64,000 nucleotides of DNA from Polyodon spathula (GCF_017654505.1 NC_054534.1:22239252-22303251), one strand, 5' to 3'. Shown: positions 12,736-25,191, counted from the first letter of the stretch. Program-made: numbers and translations. Notes: generated from the sequence alone by a model not told the origin.

Positions 12736-13018
12736 AACACATAAAATTGAAAAGCATTACAAAAATAACCTCATCTTCCAACAGTACTAAGATAGTACAG
12801 AGCTGGGCATAATCCACAGATACATGTAGTACCATTCTAGCTAGTACTCAGGCAGGTGGCATTCTAGCTAGTACAGAACAGAAGCGTGTCAAGGTCAAGG
12901 ATGAATGATCGAGTGATTAAAAAGAAACCAAAAACATTTTGTCAATGTCCACCATTTATATACCAATTTTTTGTTTGAAAATAAATGTGTTATAATAATG
13001 ATAAGTTTCTTTTGATGT

Positions 13019-13021
<3 letters not shown>
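12736..13021. other. Unassigned, with a short direct repeat
   Basis: CATTCTAGCTAGTAC occurs twice (near 12831 and 12861). Nothing else is recognised. Confidence 0.4.

Positions 13022-13107
<86 letters not shown>
13022..13107. repeat. (AT)n microsatellite
   Basis: About 86 bases of uninterrupted AT. Confidence 0.97.
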
Positions 13108-13110
<3 letters not shown>

Positions 13111-14369
13111 TAAATTTTAAATACTTAATCCTCATTGGTCAAAACAGGTCACATGGGGGTGTTGTAATTACAGCATATCACCATGGGTCGGCACTTTTTT
13201 AAAAAACGGGAAAATCACTGGCAGATATCCATACACTAGAATTTAAAAACAAAAACGGGATACATATTGGAATTTATCGCAATAAACAAAATTTATGTAA
13301 ATATTGAACTTTTGGGAAACCGAGGCGTCATGAGATAGTGAATGAATCTGAATCGGCCACCAATTATTAATTAAAGTAGTGGGGGGAAAAAGCAAAAGTA
13401 AGTGTCTTAAAATAAATTCAAAACTCGCCATTCTGATCGCTCTGTGCCTTCTCTCTGAACTACGGCGTTTCCCTATCCCATTATGAAAAAAATAGTTTAC
13501 AAAATATCTCTTAAACTTTCAGCTTTTCACAAAATATCTGGGTCCCTCTTAAAAGATGTTTTGTTGCCGTTGCTCCCGTTGTCCGTTCTTCGGTCTGCCT
13601 GCCTGCTGCCACTGGACCCACCATCTGCGCAGCTGTGTGATCTGATACCTAACACGTATAAATTCATCTTGACAGTTCCTGCCATACCTTTTAAATGTGT
13701 CCAGGTACGATGGTTTCATGTCTCCTGCTGTGCCCTGCATTGTTTAAAATTGTTTCTTAACACTGGTCCAGCAGTTCTCCACGTTACCAAGCTGTAAATT
13801 GAAGTCAGTTTGATAAGTAACCGGGTATTCCATGCAAATAACGCCTTTCTCGCCACTGTGAAGCTGTAGCACAAATCTGTTATGGATACCTCCTGTTACT
13901 ACCCCGGATAACAAAAGATTATTTTTTTTTAAAAAAAGCACTCTCACCTGATACTACTGCAGGTCATGTGAGGAAGGGTCTGCGTGATTTAAAGGCAGTC
14001 TTATTTGTGCTGCTTGATTTAAAGGCAGACTCGTTTGTGCTGTGCCATAAAAAAAATAGGCAGTAATATTTTACTTTAAAATGTAATGAATAAACCAAGA
14101 ATTACAAGAAGTGTAACGAATTAAAACTGCACTTTCAATGGCAATGTTCAGTTCAACATCTGAAATTATTTTTTAATTAATGCATTTTTGGTTTTATTTT
14201 TTTATGTTTTAAGATACTATTTTTTTCTAAGTTCAGACAAAGGTGGAAGGATATTTAATAAAATATACTTTTTTTTGTTAATTAAAACATGTTTTTACAT
14301 TTTTTTTTTTTGTTTTTTTTTTTTGTAATGTTGGTTGATCAATTTTATAAGCACAATAAGCACTTCAGG
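13108..14369. other. Unassigned intergenic DNA
   Basis: No gene recognised. A GATTTAAAGGCAG word repeats at about 13987 and 14018, and T-rich runs lie at 14270-14325. The opposing frames at 13483-13797 and 13549-13740 show no family features. Confidence 0.4.
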
Positions 14370-14525
14370 GTGTGGGATATTCTCTAATATCGACACGCTC
14401 CGGGCGGTTAAAGCCACTCGGCTTCGTCACGTTACTTAAAATGCACCCGGGGAGTGTGGATATTAAAGGGTATATCGGCCGAGGGCCTTTAATCACCCCA
14501 GAAGTTATACCCCAGGCTGGGTATA
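14370..14525. repeat. GC-rich island with three hairpins in series
   Basis: Hairpin 1: GATATT/AATATC (14376-14381, 14386-14391) with an outer GTGT/ACAC pair. Hairpin 2: ATTAAAGG/CCTTTAAT (14462-14469, 14486-14493) with CGGCCG in the loop. Hairpin 3: TATACCC/GGGTATA (14506-14512, 14519-14525). The block has many CpG in otherwise CpG-poor, AT-rich DNA. Family unknown; it may be part of a structured repeat. Confidence 0.6.
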
Positions 14526-15064
14526 GATCATGGGAACCGCACTGTTGGTCATTGCACAGCTCAAGGAAGATGTGAGAAGACTGTGATCATATCAAATCAG
14601 TCCCTGACTTGTTTGGGTTTATTAATACGAGTATTTTAGTCTTGGTAGTACTCATTTGCTATGATATTCAGGTTAAACTGTCTTTTATCTTGTTCTTTCC
14701 AATCCAACTGAGATCACACAAGGGATTGCAAGATAGGTGGATAACACAGGAGTATTCTGATGACAGATCCTAATTTCAGTGTAACTTTGAATTGAAGGGT
14801 TAGTTTTCTGTTCAACCCTCTGTTTGGGTGAAATTCTAGTGTATTTCTAATCACAATACAAAGATATTCCAGGTGAATACCTTTGACATAGTTTATGTGT
14901 GCCCTCCATGTTAACTTGAAATGCTGAGAAGTAATTTACATATTTTTCCTTGTCTGATAGAAGCTCGGAGACTCGGATTCTCCTTTGCATCCACTTAATT
15001 TCATAGACAGTACATACTGTAAATGTAATCCTAATGCCACAAAATCATTCATTTCAAGATACAG
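14526..15064. other. Unassigned intergenic DNA
   Basis: Nothing recognised. Confidence 0.4.
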
Positions 15065-15205
15065 TGCACTCTGTTTTTAAGAATCACTGATATAAGAATC
15101 AACTGCATATAGTGATCAAAACCACTAAGACAAAATCATTCCTATACTAACCAATGTAAAGTACTCTGCTTGTAAGAATGAAGCAGTCTGCTTATAAGAA
15201 TAATT
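15065..15205. mobile_element. Pogo/Tigger-like terminal or MITE sequence, putative
   Basis: The word CTGCTTATAAGAATCAA and variants recur: TTTTAAGAATCA at 15076, ATATAAGAATCAACTGC at 15090, CTGCTTGTAAGAAT at 15168, CTGCTTATAAGAAT at 15188. A further pair is at 16097-16125. Repeated subterminal words of this kind occur at ends of pogo-type elements. No transposase is seen, and the 15.1 and 16.1 kb sets are in the same orientation, so they do not form a simple inverted pair. Confidence 0.35.
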
Positions 15206-16350
15206 TTGTGGCAAACTGACTACATGTAATACAGTACTTGATCAAGCAAAAATGATGTTTGCAGCCAATAAAGCTGTTTTTGAATTTGATCTCATCTCGC
15301 GTGTTTAGGCACATACGCAGCATGTATTGTGCTGTGATACAGGAAACACTGCATTGTTTGTAATCAAACTTACCTGCGCCGCTGCATTATGCAGGTATAT
15401 TTTTTGTGTTCTCTGTTAGTGAAAATTTGTTTCAATAGAGTGAATACACGTTCATTGAATACATACTGAGTACAGCAGTGTTACTATGTGACCTGCATGT
15501 AGAGGGAGTAGGATTGCTGCGTGGTGAGGAGGAGGTGGGGTGGGGGATAAACTGTGAAATTTGCATCACAACAGAAAAAAAGCAAGCCACAGATGCTTAA
15601 ATGCAGTGGTAGTGCTGACAGTAAAATATACTGTAATGTAATTTTAATTCAAAGGCCATTAACACATAACACAAGGTAGTTAAACTAGACACCCTCACGA
15701 GATGATCGCTTCTCTCAAGTATACTGTAGTAAAACAGGATTCTGCAATCTTAATTAAACATAATTCTGATCATATGACAAGCTGCTTACCCACAAGGTGG
15801 AACAAGCCCCAGATTTCTTACTTGAGTTTTGGTTTCTTTTTGTTACTATTGTTTCCTTGCACCTCTGTACCCCCATCACAAAGCTATTGTCTAAGAAATT
15901 TCTATCGAGGTGTCATTAACTTTAACCAATTGACTATTATCCATAATTCGTTAAGGAAAAGCAGCTGTGTATTTTTCATGGGTGTGCATACATGCGGGAA
16001 CTCCTGACATCTAGTGATCAACCCTTTACACTGCAGGGAACAAGCTATCATTCTCACACTAAGTTTGATTCTGCACTACAGTAATCTTAATGGTCCGCTT
16101 TTAAGAATCAACTGCTTATAAGAATAAATGCACACCCCTAATCTAATCAATTTGAACAGTGTTGCAGGGGCAAAGTTAGTTTATAGATTTTATATGATTT
16201 ACTCACTTTATTTCTGTAAGTATTATTTGCACATTTGGAGACACTTTAAATATGTTTTTGAATACAGAGCATTATTATTGCTATTAGTAATTGTTATGAT
16301 TATTATAAATAGTAGTAGTAGTATGATTAGTCAATTTGAAATATTATTAG
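15206..16350. other. Unassigned, possibly interior of the element above
   Basis: No coding region supported. It ends with CGCTTTTAAGAATCAACTGC and CTTATAAGAAT at 16096-16125, matching the set at 15.1 kb, then AT-rich DNA. Confidence 0.35.
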
Positions 16351-16812
16351 TGTAGCGATCCATGCATCTGTGTTTCGTGTACTCCCTTTTGTTCCCATTG
16401 TATTTGTATGCTGTTATTACTGTTGTATTGTGTTCCTTCCCCCGTCTGTATTGCCTGAAGTTGCAGGTTAACTCTGTCCCTGTCTTTGTCTGTGAGCTAG
16501 CCTGCACGCATGGTGCGCCCTGTGTTCCTGTCATTGGCTGTTGTATGTCTGTGTCCATTGGTTCTGGTGTGCTGCTGGGGACCAACGGGATATGTGTTCA
16601 CTCTGGCACCCGATTAGCATAAAGGGGCGCAGCTAATTTATAAAAGGGAGCTTTGTGCGCACTCAGTAGGGTGTGTGTGTTCCACACAAGGGGTCAAGCA
16701 GGTAGAGCAGTGAACGCTACAGGGTGCTGGAGAATAGCGTCCTAAATAAAGAACAGCTTCCAGTAAACCAGCGTGTTGTCTCTTCTCTCCTGCCTCTTGC
16801 AAGAACGCAACA
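16351..16812 (+). mobile_element. Long terminal repeat of an LTR retrotransposon
   Basis: The block starts TGTAGCGATC and ends GCAACA (TG...CA). It has a TATAAAA at 16639-16645 and an AATAAA at 16745-16750, about 105 bases apart, giving a normal U3-R-U5 layout. A primer-binding-like site follows at once. GC content is well above the flanks. No gag or pol frame follows, so it is a 5' LTR with a stub of leader. An alternative right boundary is 17135, where GATCGTTACA mirrors the left end with one mismatch. Confidence 0.7.
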
Positions 16813-16830
16813 TTGGTGTCAGAGTGGACA
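16813..16830 (+). other. Putative primer-binding site of the LTR element
   Basis: TTGGTGTCAGAGTGGACA directly follows the LTR end. TGGTGTCAGA-GTGG is a common form in vertebrate gypsy-type elements, complementary to a tRNA 3' end. The tRNA isotype was not determined. Confidence 0.6.
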
Positions 16831-17135
16831 CAGGAACCCCGGCACGTACTCGTTGGACTGTAGCCTGGTGAGCAAGTCCGGGACGGACTTGAGGCTGGCA
16901 GGGGAGAGTGTAGCGTGCATAGGGGAAGGCAGCAGCAGGGCTGGTAGGTGACGTAATCACATACAAAAACATAAGCCCGATATACGCTCCTTGCAAAGGA
17001 CCTGGCTCTTTTGTACAGCGGTATCGGCGCTATGCTTTAGTGTGAGAGGTCCTGGAGTCGCACCCCCCCTCCGCCTGTGTGTGTATTGCCTCACCCTGTG
17101 TGATGCGCCTGCCTGTGGGAACCGAGATCGTTACA
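16831..17135 (+). other. Leader remnant of the LTR element
   Basis: GC-rich, non-coding, ending in GATCGTTACA at 17126-17135. It may be untranslated leader plus the end of a partner LTR. Frames here are not gag-like. Confidence 0.4.
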
Positions 17136-18443
17136 TTATATTGCAGAGGCAGGGAAAACCCACATGGAAAGAAAACATATTTTCAATGTATCCAAAAAAA
17201 TTAGATACTAAGAATATATTTAAGTTATATAAAATATGTGTTTGACATATGTAAAGTGTAGGAACAACCTGTATATTTTAAAACTATATATTGTAAAGGT
17301 ATGGACACATTGATCAAGTTTAACATGCCTGTAATGTATTTGTTCATTTTAAAATTGGACGTCCACATTGATTAAAAACTATATTATTACACAATTGGTG
17401 TTACATACTTTTTACTTTTATGGTTTGAGGTGGTCTCTGGGTAAATGTAGTGCTGCATGCTGAAAGTAGTTTGATTGTGCCCTTAGACGGAAGGGAAATT
17501 TGATGTAATTGTCTAAACTGGGGTTAAGGGTAGCCAGTACCTTGCATTAGGTGAGGCTGATGTAATCACCACTCCCATCATCGACTGGGCAGACAGTTAG
17601 GTAATGAGGTGACGAATGCGGCTGTGTTTAATATGTTTGGGTCTTTTAAATGGATTCTACTGTATTTTTTATTATTAATTATTTTTTAAGAAAAGCAGTT
17701 CCTTGTTTTAATATAAATAACCCTCTCCTTATAATTCCAATATACTAGCATGGTGGTCTCTCTCTTCAGGTACTGTTATTGTAGGTCTATAGTGCTGCTC
17801 CCTACTAAAATAGACACTACCCTGAGGGCTGTGGAGAGCTTGGTAAACGTAAGGTGGAGTATGTCACTACACATATCTTTATGAAGTGATACAGAGACAT
17901 GGCAGTAGCCAGCCCTGTCACATTGCTACAGCACATTAGCATCATTTAATAAGTTAGCGGACATTGAGACTGACTACTGTATAAGACTACAGTATTATAT
18001 ACAATTCAGTGTGCTGTGTGTTGGTTTAGTGGATTAAATCCTACTTCACCTTGTTAATTATAGTTTTGACCTCTAGCCTCGATTTAAAGCTCTAAATGAG
18101 ATGCAAACCTTGCAGTGTAATGAAAAAAATGCCAGTGTAGTTATAATTGGAATTAGAAAACGGTTCAGTACCATCAGCTTCCAGCTTCTGTCTGACGGCA
18201 GATGCTTGCTGATGCATCACGGCACAAACTGTGTATATATTTATAAACATTCAGTTGGAAAAAGTAGTTAAGTGGCCAGTGTTTAAGTTTTTTTATGCTA
18301 ATCTAAGAGGATATGTTTGTGTCCCCAAGTTGTTGCTTACCGTTTTAATTGTCTCATATTAAAGTATTGATCTCTCTCTATAAAACAATAGTCAAATTAC
18401 ACTAGCAGGGCTACATAAAGAAGATAATGAGAAAAAGTCATAG
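17136..18443. other. Unassigned intergenic DNA
   Basis: Nothing recognised. Confidence 0.4.
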
Positions 18444-18560
18444 TGCCCTCTCGATGAAAGCTATACCATGTGGTAGTTGACATTGACTTTTAGTGACTTC
18501 GGCTTCTGATGCAGAACTCCCTTTACGGTCTACACACGGTAGAGCCTTCATCGACAGGCA
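18444..18560. repeat. 117-bp structure with inverted ends
   Basis: TGCCCTCTCGATGAAAGCT (18444-18462) faces AGCCTTCATCGACAGGCA (18543-18560), pairing at about 14 of 18 positions. It could be a tiny non-autonomous element or a hairpin. Confidence 0.5.
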
Positions 18561-21500
18561 GTACAACTTACATAACATCCTGTATGGCTGATATGCAGCA
18601 TGGATAGCCAGTTGTAGAATGTAAGTGACAAACACAGTTGAAAAAATGTGTGTAGCTCACATTTCAACCCAGCTGGATTCTTTGGGATCCTAACAGGAGA
18701 GGTTTGGGGACACAGAGTTACAGAAAATGGAATGCGAGCACGCGATGGGCAAATAGCAGAAATACCCCCGAATATGAAAGAGCTGAACGCTCTGGGTAGA
18801 AAACTGGCCATGACTTGTCAGCTGAAAATTTAGAACGAAACTAATGACTTTGATAAAGTTTAATATTGTGTTAAAGCACAGATACCTACTGATCTCGTTT
18901 CAGCAGGATGGCTGTTTAACCCTTGTCATTGTTTGAACAGCTTTTGGTGTTGCTAAGTAACCCAACATGGTGACTTTGGAGAACCTCTGTGAAGTTGATA
19001 AAAAAAGTTGGCAGCATGCACTCTTTTGCAATTATGCTTCTTAGTGAAAAATTGTTACATTATTTTCTGTTTATTCTTGACACAAATAAACCTCTTTATC
19101 CCAAAAAGGAAAAGAGAAAAGTAAGCTTTTGGAACAGAAAGGTGCCAGATTATTATTTTGGTTTCATTTTCAAAGTTTAATATATATTTTTTCTTTAAAT
19201 GACCATTAAGAGAATGCAGAGTAGAAGTCTTGTTAAGTGTGCCAGCAGTCAGGAATGAACTCATTCTAAATTCAAAGCAGTCATTCTTGGCTCAGGTCCC
19301 TCCAAGACTGCTGAGAGCAAATCCAGCTGGCACGTACAGGTAAACTCTCCAGCCACATCTGTCTGATGGATTTGGCATGTGGGCGGCTACTAAATAAAAA
19401 AGAAATGCTGTTTTTGCCATCAAATTATGTAATTTTTGTCTCTAAATGATGATCAGGTTTATGGTGATATCAGTTTGTATTCTTAATTTGATTTGTTTAT
19501 GTATCTACTATATTTGAATTATTTATTTTAGGAGTAAATCATTCACCATGTGGAAAAAAAATCTGCTCACTGGGTTTTCATATTGCTTCAGCTATCATAT
19601 TTTATAGCACAGTAGTACCCATGTAATGATCGTCTTATTATTTTGAGGTGAGGTCGTGTAATGACTCAAACATAAAACCTTTTGTAATATTGTTGTATTG
19701 CCATGTTTAATGTTTAAAAAAACATGTGTATACCACCTTAAGCGGAAAAAGTTGTAATGATTGACAGCCAGGTTTACAAGATAATGCAAAGTCCCATCTG
19801 CCTATTATCCCAATTAGTAGATGCACCAGTGAGATAAGATAATGAAAAGAAAAACAGTTTAGGATAATGATGAGCATTTGAGAAGATGTGGGGAATAGGG
19901 GTGTTTTGAGTCCAGTTCCAAAACAATGTCAGTGGGCTCTATTCTCAAACATTCCAATTTTTAGGAGAATTGGTTCTCCACTGGAATATGGAATTCGAAT
20001 TGAGTCTGCTCCACCAATTCTCAAGGCAGTATTCAAATGTATTCTCTGTTTGCAAAGCAGCAGGAGAATCTCTTTTTACTCAAATTAATTCAAATCACGC
20101 ATTCTCTGTTCCCAATTGACTTATGTCCACCCTATCTCCTCCAGGACGCTAAAATGATCCAGAGGCATAGAAACCCAAAGCCGATACCACTTTAAGACAA
20201 GTAGGACTATATTCCTTTCTGACGGACACTCTAAATCATCCTTAATCGCCTCACAGAGATCCACAGTCGCAGCCTTGACTAGTCCTAATCCTAATGACCT
20301 CGTCTGGTAAATCAAGAAGGGTGGCTCTAAAACAGTAAATTTTCTCTGTTTCGATTGTGCCTTATCTGTTCTGCATAAGCACTACATTAGCTCCCAGAAA
20401 CAGTGGAAAAACCAACAAAGCCTCTTAAACAATTATTCATGTAACTAACTATGCCTTACTTGGAGAATTTTTATTTGTGTAAATTACTATAACCAGTGCT
20501 GCCACTAAATGGTGTGTGCATTTCTATTATGGGCTCTGCTGAAAACTAAAGGCTTACACTTTCTTTTAAGAATGTTCTTAGTTATGTATCTTTCAAGCAA
20601 AGGGGTAAAAGAATGAATTGTGTGATGTTCAACGGTTTATGTGATTTACTGTAACAAAAAACTAATTTGCCAATCCTGTAAACTAATCACAACTTGTTCC
20701 TATGGGAAGGTCAGTGCTGAGTGTGAGTTATTTGAGGTTTATGAGATTCCACCTTCTTGGTAAGCAATTTTATTAAAAGGTAGTAATCTTTGCTCGCCCC
20801 CTATAGTTCAGTTTACTGCCAAAGGTATATCGCTACACTTATATTCTTGTGACATCACTCACACTCAGGTGTACAGGTTCTGTCACAGTAGCAATATTAA
20901 AAACAACTAAATACATATTTGGAAGCAGTGCTTTTGCATTGATATGTTTTCTATCAAAATTGGACTTGCAAAAGCTGTCATGTTTTTGTCAGCATGCACT
21001 CATTTTTTAAAGAAGAGAAAAATGTTTTTGTTTGTTTGTGACATTCATGAAGCTATCCTCATTTTCTGATGCCCTCTGTGGTAAATAGCATTCTGAAATT
21101 CAGAGAACCTTGGTGAACAAAACCAAAGATATTGTAAGGAACACCTGCAGCTTGAAGCAACACTGATTTCAGATGTTCATTATAGAGCAGTTAGGTACTG
21201 CACTGGGCTTGTAAAAACTGAAAGCACTGAATGCCATGCTCATTGAGCTCTGTGCATACTTCTATCTCTTATAGACAACAGCTGGCAATGAATCATAAAA
21301 AAAACCTCAGCCTATCCAGACACATTTATATTCCAGGTGTCCTTCTACAATATTAGGCTGCAGATGAGATTATGTCTGCCTTTTTTTTTTATATCACTCG
21401 CTCTGTTGGCTTTACAGCACAGCTTCCCTAGTGGCCTGTTCAAATAAGAATTTAAACACAATAGTTGGTCAGTTGTGTTTTTTTTTTTTTTTTTTTTAAT

Positions 21501-22048
21501 TCTCTGGATAAAGTCAAACTAAAGGGAATGTTATATATTAGCTATTACAGATATCTTAATTGTACTTCAATTACAATATATTAGTATTGCATCGTTATTA
21601 AATAAAGCAGACCGGTCACCGTGCAAGGTTGGAATGTTTTGGGTCAGTGTGTACAGCTGTACAGCCCATTTTTTACATTTTAAACTGCACAATTTATTTT
21701 AACTGGAGTCTATACTATGATCCTGGGCCAAGATCCATGGAAATGGCCTGAACCGATTTATTAGGCCTGTTACACATACCATATGGGACTGTGAAGATTA
21801 TAGACTGACAATTTTATCAATTGGCCACAATTAATAATCTTGGGGCTGATTAAATCTACATTATGTGCACCTCATGAGCTGCATTTTACTTATAAAAACA
21901 CATTCAAGCAAGTGTTCAAGGTGGCTTTTTTAAAGATAGCTTGGAAGTCTTTCATTTATAGTGTGCTTCATGAGTCCCGATTAAAAAACCGTAACATAAC
22001 ATACAAATAGAACAATAAATTAGTATATATCATACATCATCATAACTA
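18561..22048. other. Unassigned intergenic DNA
   Basis: Nothing recognised over 3.5 kb. A T-rich run lies at 21478-21498. The minus-strand 64-codon frame at 20121-20315 has no family features I know. Confidence 0.4.
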
Positions 22049-22330
22049 TACAGCTATGGCCAAAAGTTTTGCATCACCTAGAATTTTCGTATTGAGAAAT
22101 AATAATAATAATATATACAGTGCCTATAGAAAGTCTACACCCCCTTGAACTTTTTTACATTTTGTTGTGTCAGTGCCTCAAAGTTTAATGCATTTAAATG
22201 AGGATTTTTTTACACTTATCTGCACACCATACTCCACACTGTTAAGGGGAAAAAAGTTTTTATTGAGAAAAAATTATATATTATAAATACAAAAATACAA
22301 AACTGAAAGATCATAATTGGATAAGTCTCC

Positions 22331-22331
<1 letters not shown>

Positions 22332-22382
<51 letters not shown>

Positions 22383-22386
22383 CCCC
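22332..22386. repeat. C50 homopolymer inside the Tc1 copy
   Basis: Fifty C (22332-22381), then GCCCC. In the related copies the same place reads only CCACCCCCTGAG or CACCCCCCTGAG, so a tract of 5-6 C has grown about ten-fold. Confidence 0.95.
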
Positions 22387-23021
22387 TTAAAACTTGGTGG
22401 AAGCACCTTTAGCAGCAATTACAGCTGTGAGTCTGTTGGGATAGGTCTCTACCAACTTTGCACACCTAGATTTGGGAATATTCTTTGGGTGATGCACTGT
22501 GTTGGGTTTGCGCCAAACATAACGCTTTGCATTTAGGCCAAAAAGTTCCATTTTAATTTCGTCAGACCACAAAACTTTTTGGAATATTGCTACAGAATCT
22601 CCTGAGGGTTTTTTTTTGCATACGTCAAACGGGATTCAAGGTGGGCTTTCTTGAGTAATGGCTTCCTTCTTGCCACCCTACCATACAGGCCAGTTTTGTG
22701 GAGTGCTTTGGATATTGTTGTCACATGCACACTTTGACCACCAGTCTTGGCCACAAAAGCCTGTAGCTCTTGCAAAGTTGCCATTGGCCTCTTAGTAGCC
22801 TCTCTGATCAGTCTCCTACTTGCTTGGTCATCCAGTTTGGAGGGATGGCCCGATCTAGGCAGGGTCTTGGTGGTGCCATACACCTTCCACTTCTTAATAA
22901 TCGGCTTGACCGTGCTCCAAGGGATATTCAAGACCTTTGATATTTTTTTATACCCATCCCCTGATCTGTGCCTTTCAACAACTTTATCCCGGAGTTCTTT
23001 TAAAAGAGCCTTGGTGCTCAT
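22387..23021 (-). pseudogene. Tc1 transposase pseudogene, catalytic middle deleted
   Basis: The N-terminal part (minus strand, 23021 down to 22590) is open for 143 codons: MSTKALLKELRDKVVERHRS, then STVKPIIKKWKVYGTTKTLP, RSGHPSKLDDQASRRLIREA and [21 protein letters not shown] frame break leads into the second block (22572 to 22387), which keeps the first catalytic Asp (MWSDEIKMELFG) and [15 protein letters not shown]. It then jumps straight to [20 protein letters not shown] at the C-terminus. The segment with the second Asp and the PIENLW Glu is deleted, so it cannot be active. Confidence 0.92.
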
Positions 23022-23146
23022 GGTTGAGTATTTGCTTTGAAATGCACTACCCAGCAGAGGGAACCTACAGGAACTGCTGAATTTACCTTGAAATCATGTG
23101 AATCACTAATTTAACACAGGTGGGTATAGACTTTCTATAGGCATTG

Positions 23147-23285
<139 letters not shown>

Positions 23286-23529
23286 CATAATTTAGATTTA
23301 TTTTATGTAATCAAAGAAACTACAAAATTATATCGCAAAAGTCTACCTGGAGCCATAATAGGAGTACAGCATTTCATGCTCGATTTTGAAATTTTCAGTT
23401 TGTTAAGTAGATGGAAAACTACAAAGCAGTATGTAATATAATATGTTAAATCACGTTGAACGGGTTTCTTTCGTCTATTAAGCAAAGTTAATTATATAGG
23501 GTGATGCAAAACTTTTGACCATTGCTGTA

Positions 23530-24399
23530 AATGGCACAAAAAATTAGAAAAGACATTGATTTAATTTTTTTTAACTTATTATTATGTTTTAATTATGCAT
23601 TTAAAGAGACAGTAGCTAAATAGAGTAAAAGCGGTCAAATCCATTCTGTAACGCCATAATGTTGTGGTCCAGACTAATTTCTGGTCTTAAACAATGCAAG
23701 TTTTCTACAGGTTTTATAGGTATATTTATTTGACTTAAATATAGGAAACTTCAACCTGTAAGATATATATTCATCATCAGCTATTGTTTGAGTGTTGAAA
23801 CCAAATAAATGTCATAATTTTTTTTTTTTGTGCTATTTGTTCACACTAAACTTTAGACAATATAGAAATATTCAACATAAACTGTTTTTTTTTTGTTTGT
23901 TTTTTCTGCTGCCCATAAGTGCATTTATTACCTGAACATAAAAAAAAAAAAAAAAACTAATTAAGAAAAAAATTGTAACCTGCCGTAGGCATGTACGGTA
24001 ATTTCTTTGCAAACATACTTTTTAAAAAAAAAATAAAATCAGGTATCGTCTCTCCCCTTGAAAAAAAAAAAAAGAATACAAAGTAAATCAAATTATCTAG
24101 CGTATTTGTTATTCATCTTTTACGTTTATGAGACTACCTATTATTATTCTAAAATATAAAATACATTTAGCCTGTAGCCCACCCACAACGGCAATACTTC
24201 TATACACTTAAAGATTCGTACATATCTGGGCGAGATGCTTCCGTTAATGCATTAGATAATACATGTTTCTCCCCTTCTGTTGTTTCCATGCTCCTAATGC
24301 AAGTGTTTGTGTGGTTCCAGTCCCTTCTCTTATTTCAATAAGAAGCAAAAAAAATAGATAGAAGGATAGATAAGAAAAAAACTACAACATGTTAATATT
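23530..24399. other. Unassigned intergenic DNA
   Basis: A- and T-rich runs at 23820, 23940 and 24060. No gene recognised. Confidence 0.4.
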
Positions 24400-24935
24400 T
24401 CACATGGAGGTGTGTTGTTATCCACGGAGATATTTGAGAGAGACAGAGGGTTTGCATTTGAAACGCCGCTCAAGCATCCAGGTTTTATTGACAAACAGGC
24501 AGTGCCAATGGTGGCTGGCCATCACTAGGGTAGATGGTATTGCTAGTGCAGAAGGACATGCACACAGGTGTACATAATACAAAAACACAAAACAAAACAC
24601 AGTGGGCAAAACAGCTAAAAACAAAAAGTTGCCATCCAGTGGCTCAGCGCTGCTCCCACTAAAAGGGAGATCCCGCTTCAGGAACCTTCTCCCTAACACA
24701 CTGTAGATAAACTGGGCCGGGATTAAAATCCCCTAAACTAATCTTGAGCACTTGTGAGGATTACCAACCAGTTGATTTCCAGTTTGCTCACAAAGAACAA
24801 ATAAAAACAAAATAGAGAACAAAGGGCTTGGCTTTCCAGACCCCGTTTAAAGGCAGGTGAACAGTGTTAATTGATCATCAAATATACAATTGACACCTGG
24901 CCACCTGCTGTACATTCCTTTCAATAATGCAGGAA
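24400..24935 (-). other. Possible LTR or retroelement remnant
   Basis: The block is less AT-rich than its surroundings, with an AATAAA on the minus strand (24484-24489) and possible TG...CA edges. I could find no matching target duplication, primer-binding site or coding part. Confidence 0.3.
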
Positions 24936-24963
24936 GGGAAGTTTAATCTCCCTATCCAGTCAT

Positions 24964-25191
24964 ATCCATTTAATTTATTGTGTGAATTCTGAAGGCAATT
25001 GGTTGCACCCGAGCACCTGAGTGTCATAGCAAAGAAGGTGAATTTTAATTGATTTGTTTTTTCACCCCTCCTCCATTTTGTCACACATTGAAAGTTTTGA
25101 GTAGGTTGTGTAAATCAAAGGGGAAAAAAATCTAATTTAAATGCATCGAGATTTCAGGTTGTAATACAGGTTGTACTTACTATAGGCACTC
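24964..25191 (-). mobile_element. Relic of the 5' end of a family A Tc1
   Basis: It matches the right-hand 290 bp of the copy ending at 50995: GTGTGAATTCTGAAGGCAAT, TGGTTGCACC, AGTGTCATAGCAAAG, and the terminal TTACTATAGGCACT. No transposase is left. Confidence 0.85.

Larger units (their letters stand above)
22118..23146 (-). mobile_element. Inner Tc1-like transposon, family B, internally deleted
   Basis: The ends are CAGTGCCTATAGAAAGTCTA at 22118 and TAGACTTTCTATAGGCATTG ending at 23146, inverted repeats with one change (CACTG to CATTG). The left flank is TA; the right flank has mutated to TG. The transposase is on the minus strand. At 1029 bp it is shorter than the 1470-bp relative at 38491-39960 because of an internal deletion in the catalytic region, despite the added C50 run. 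Confidence 0.93.

Noticed and set aside
16362..16622. Opposing 84-86 codon frames in the LTR
   Set aside because: U3 sequence of the LTR; no gag or envelope features.
20121..20315. 64-codon minus-strand frame
   Set aside because: No recognised family, no start context or splice context, and length within chance.
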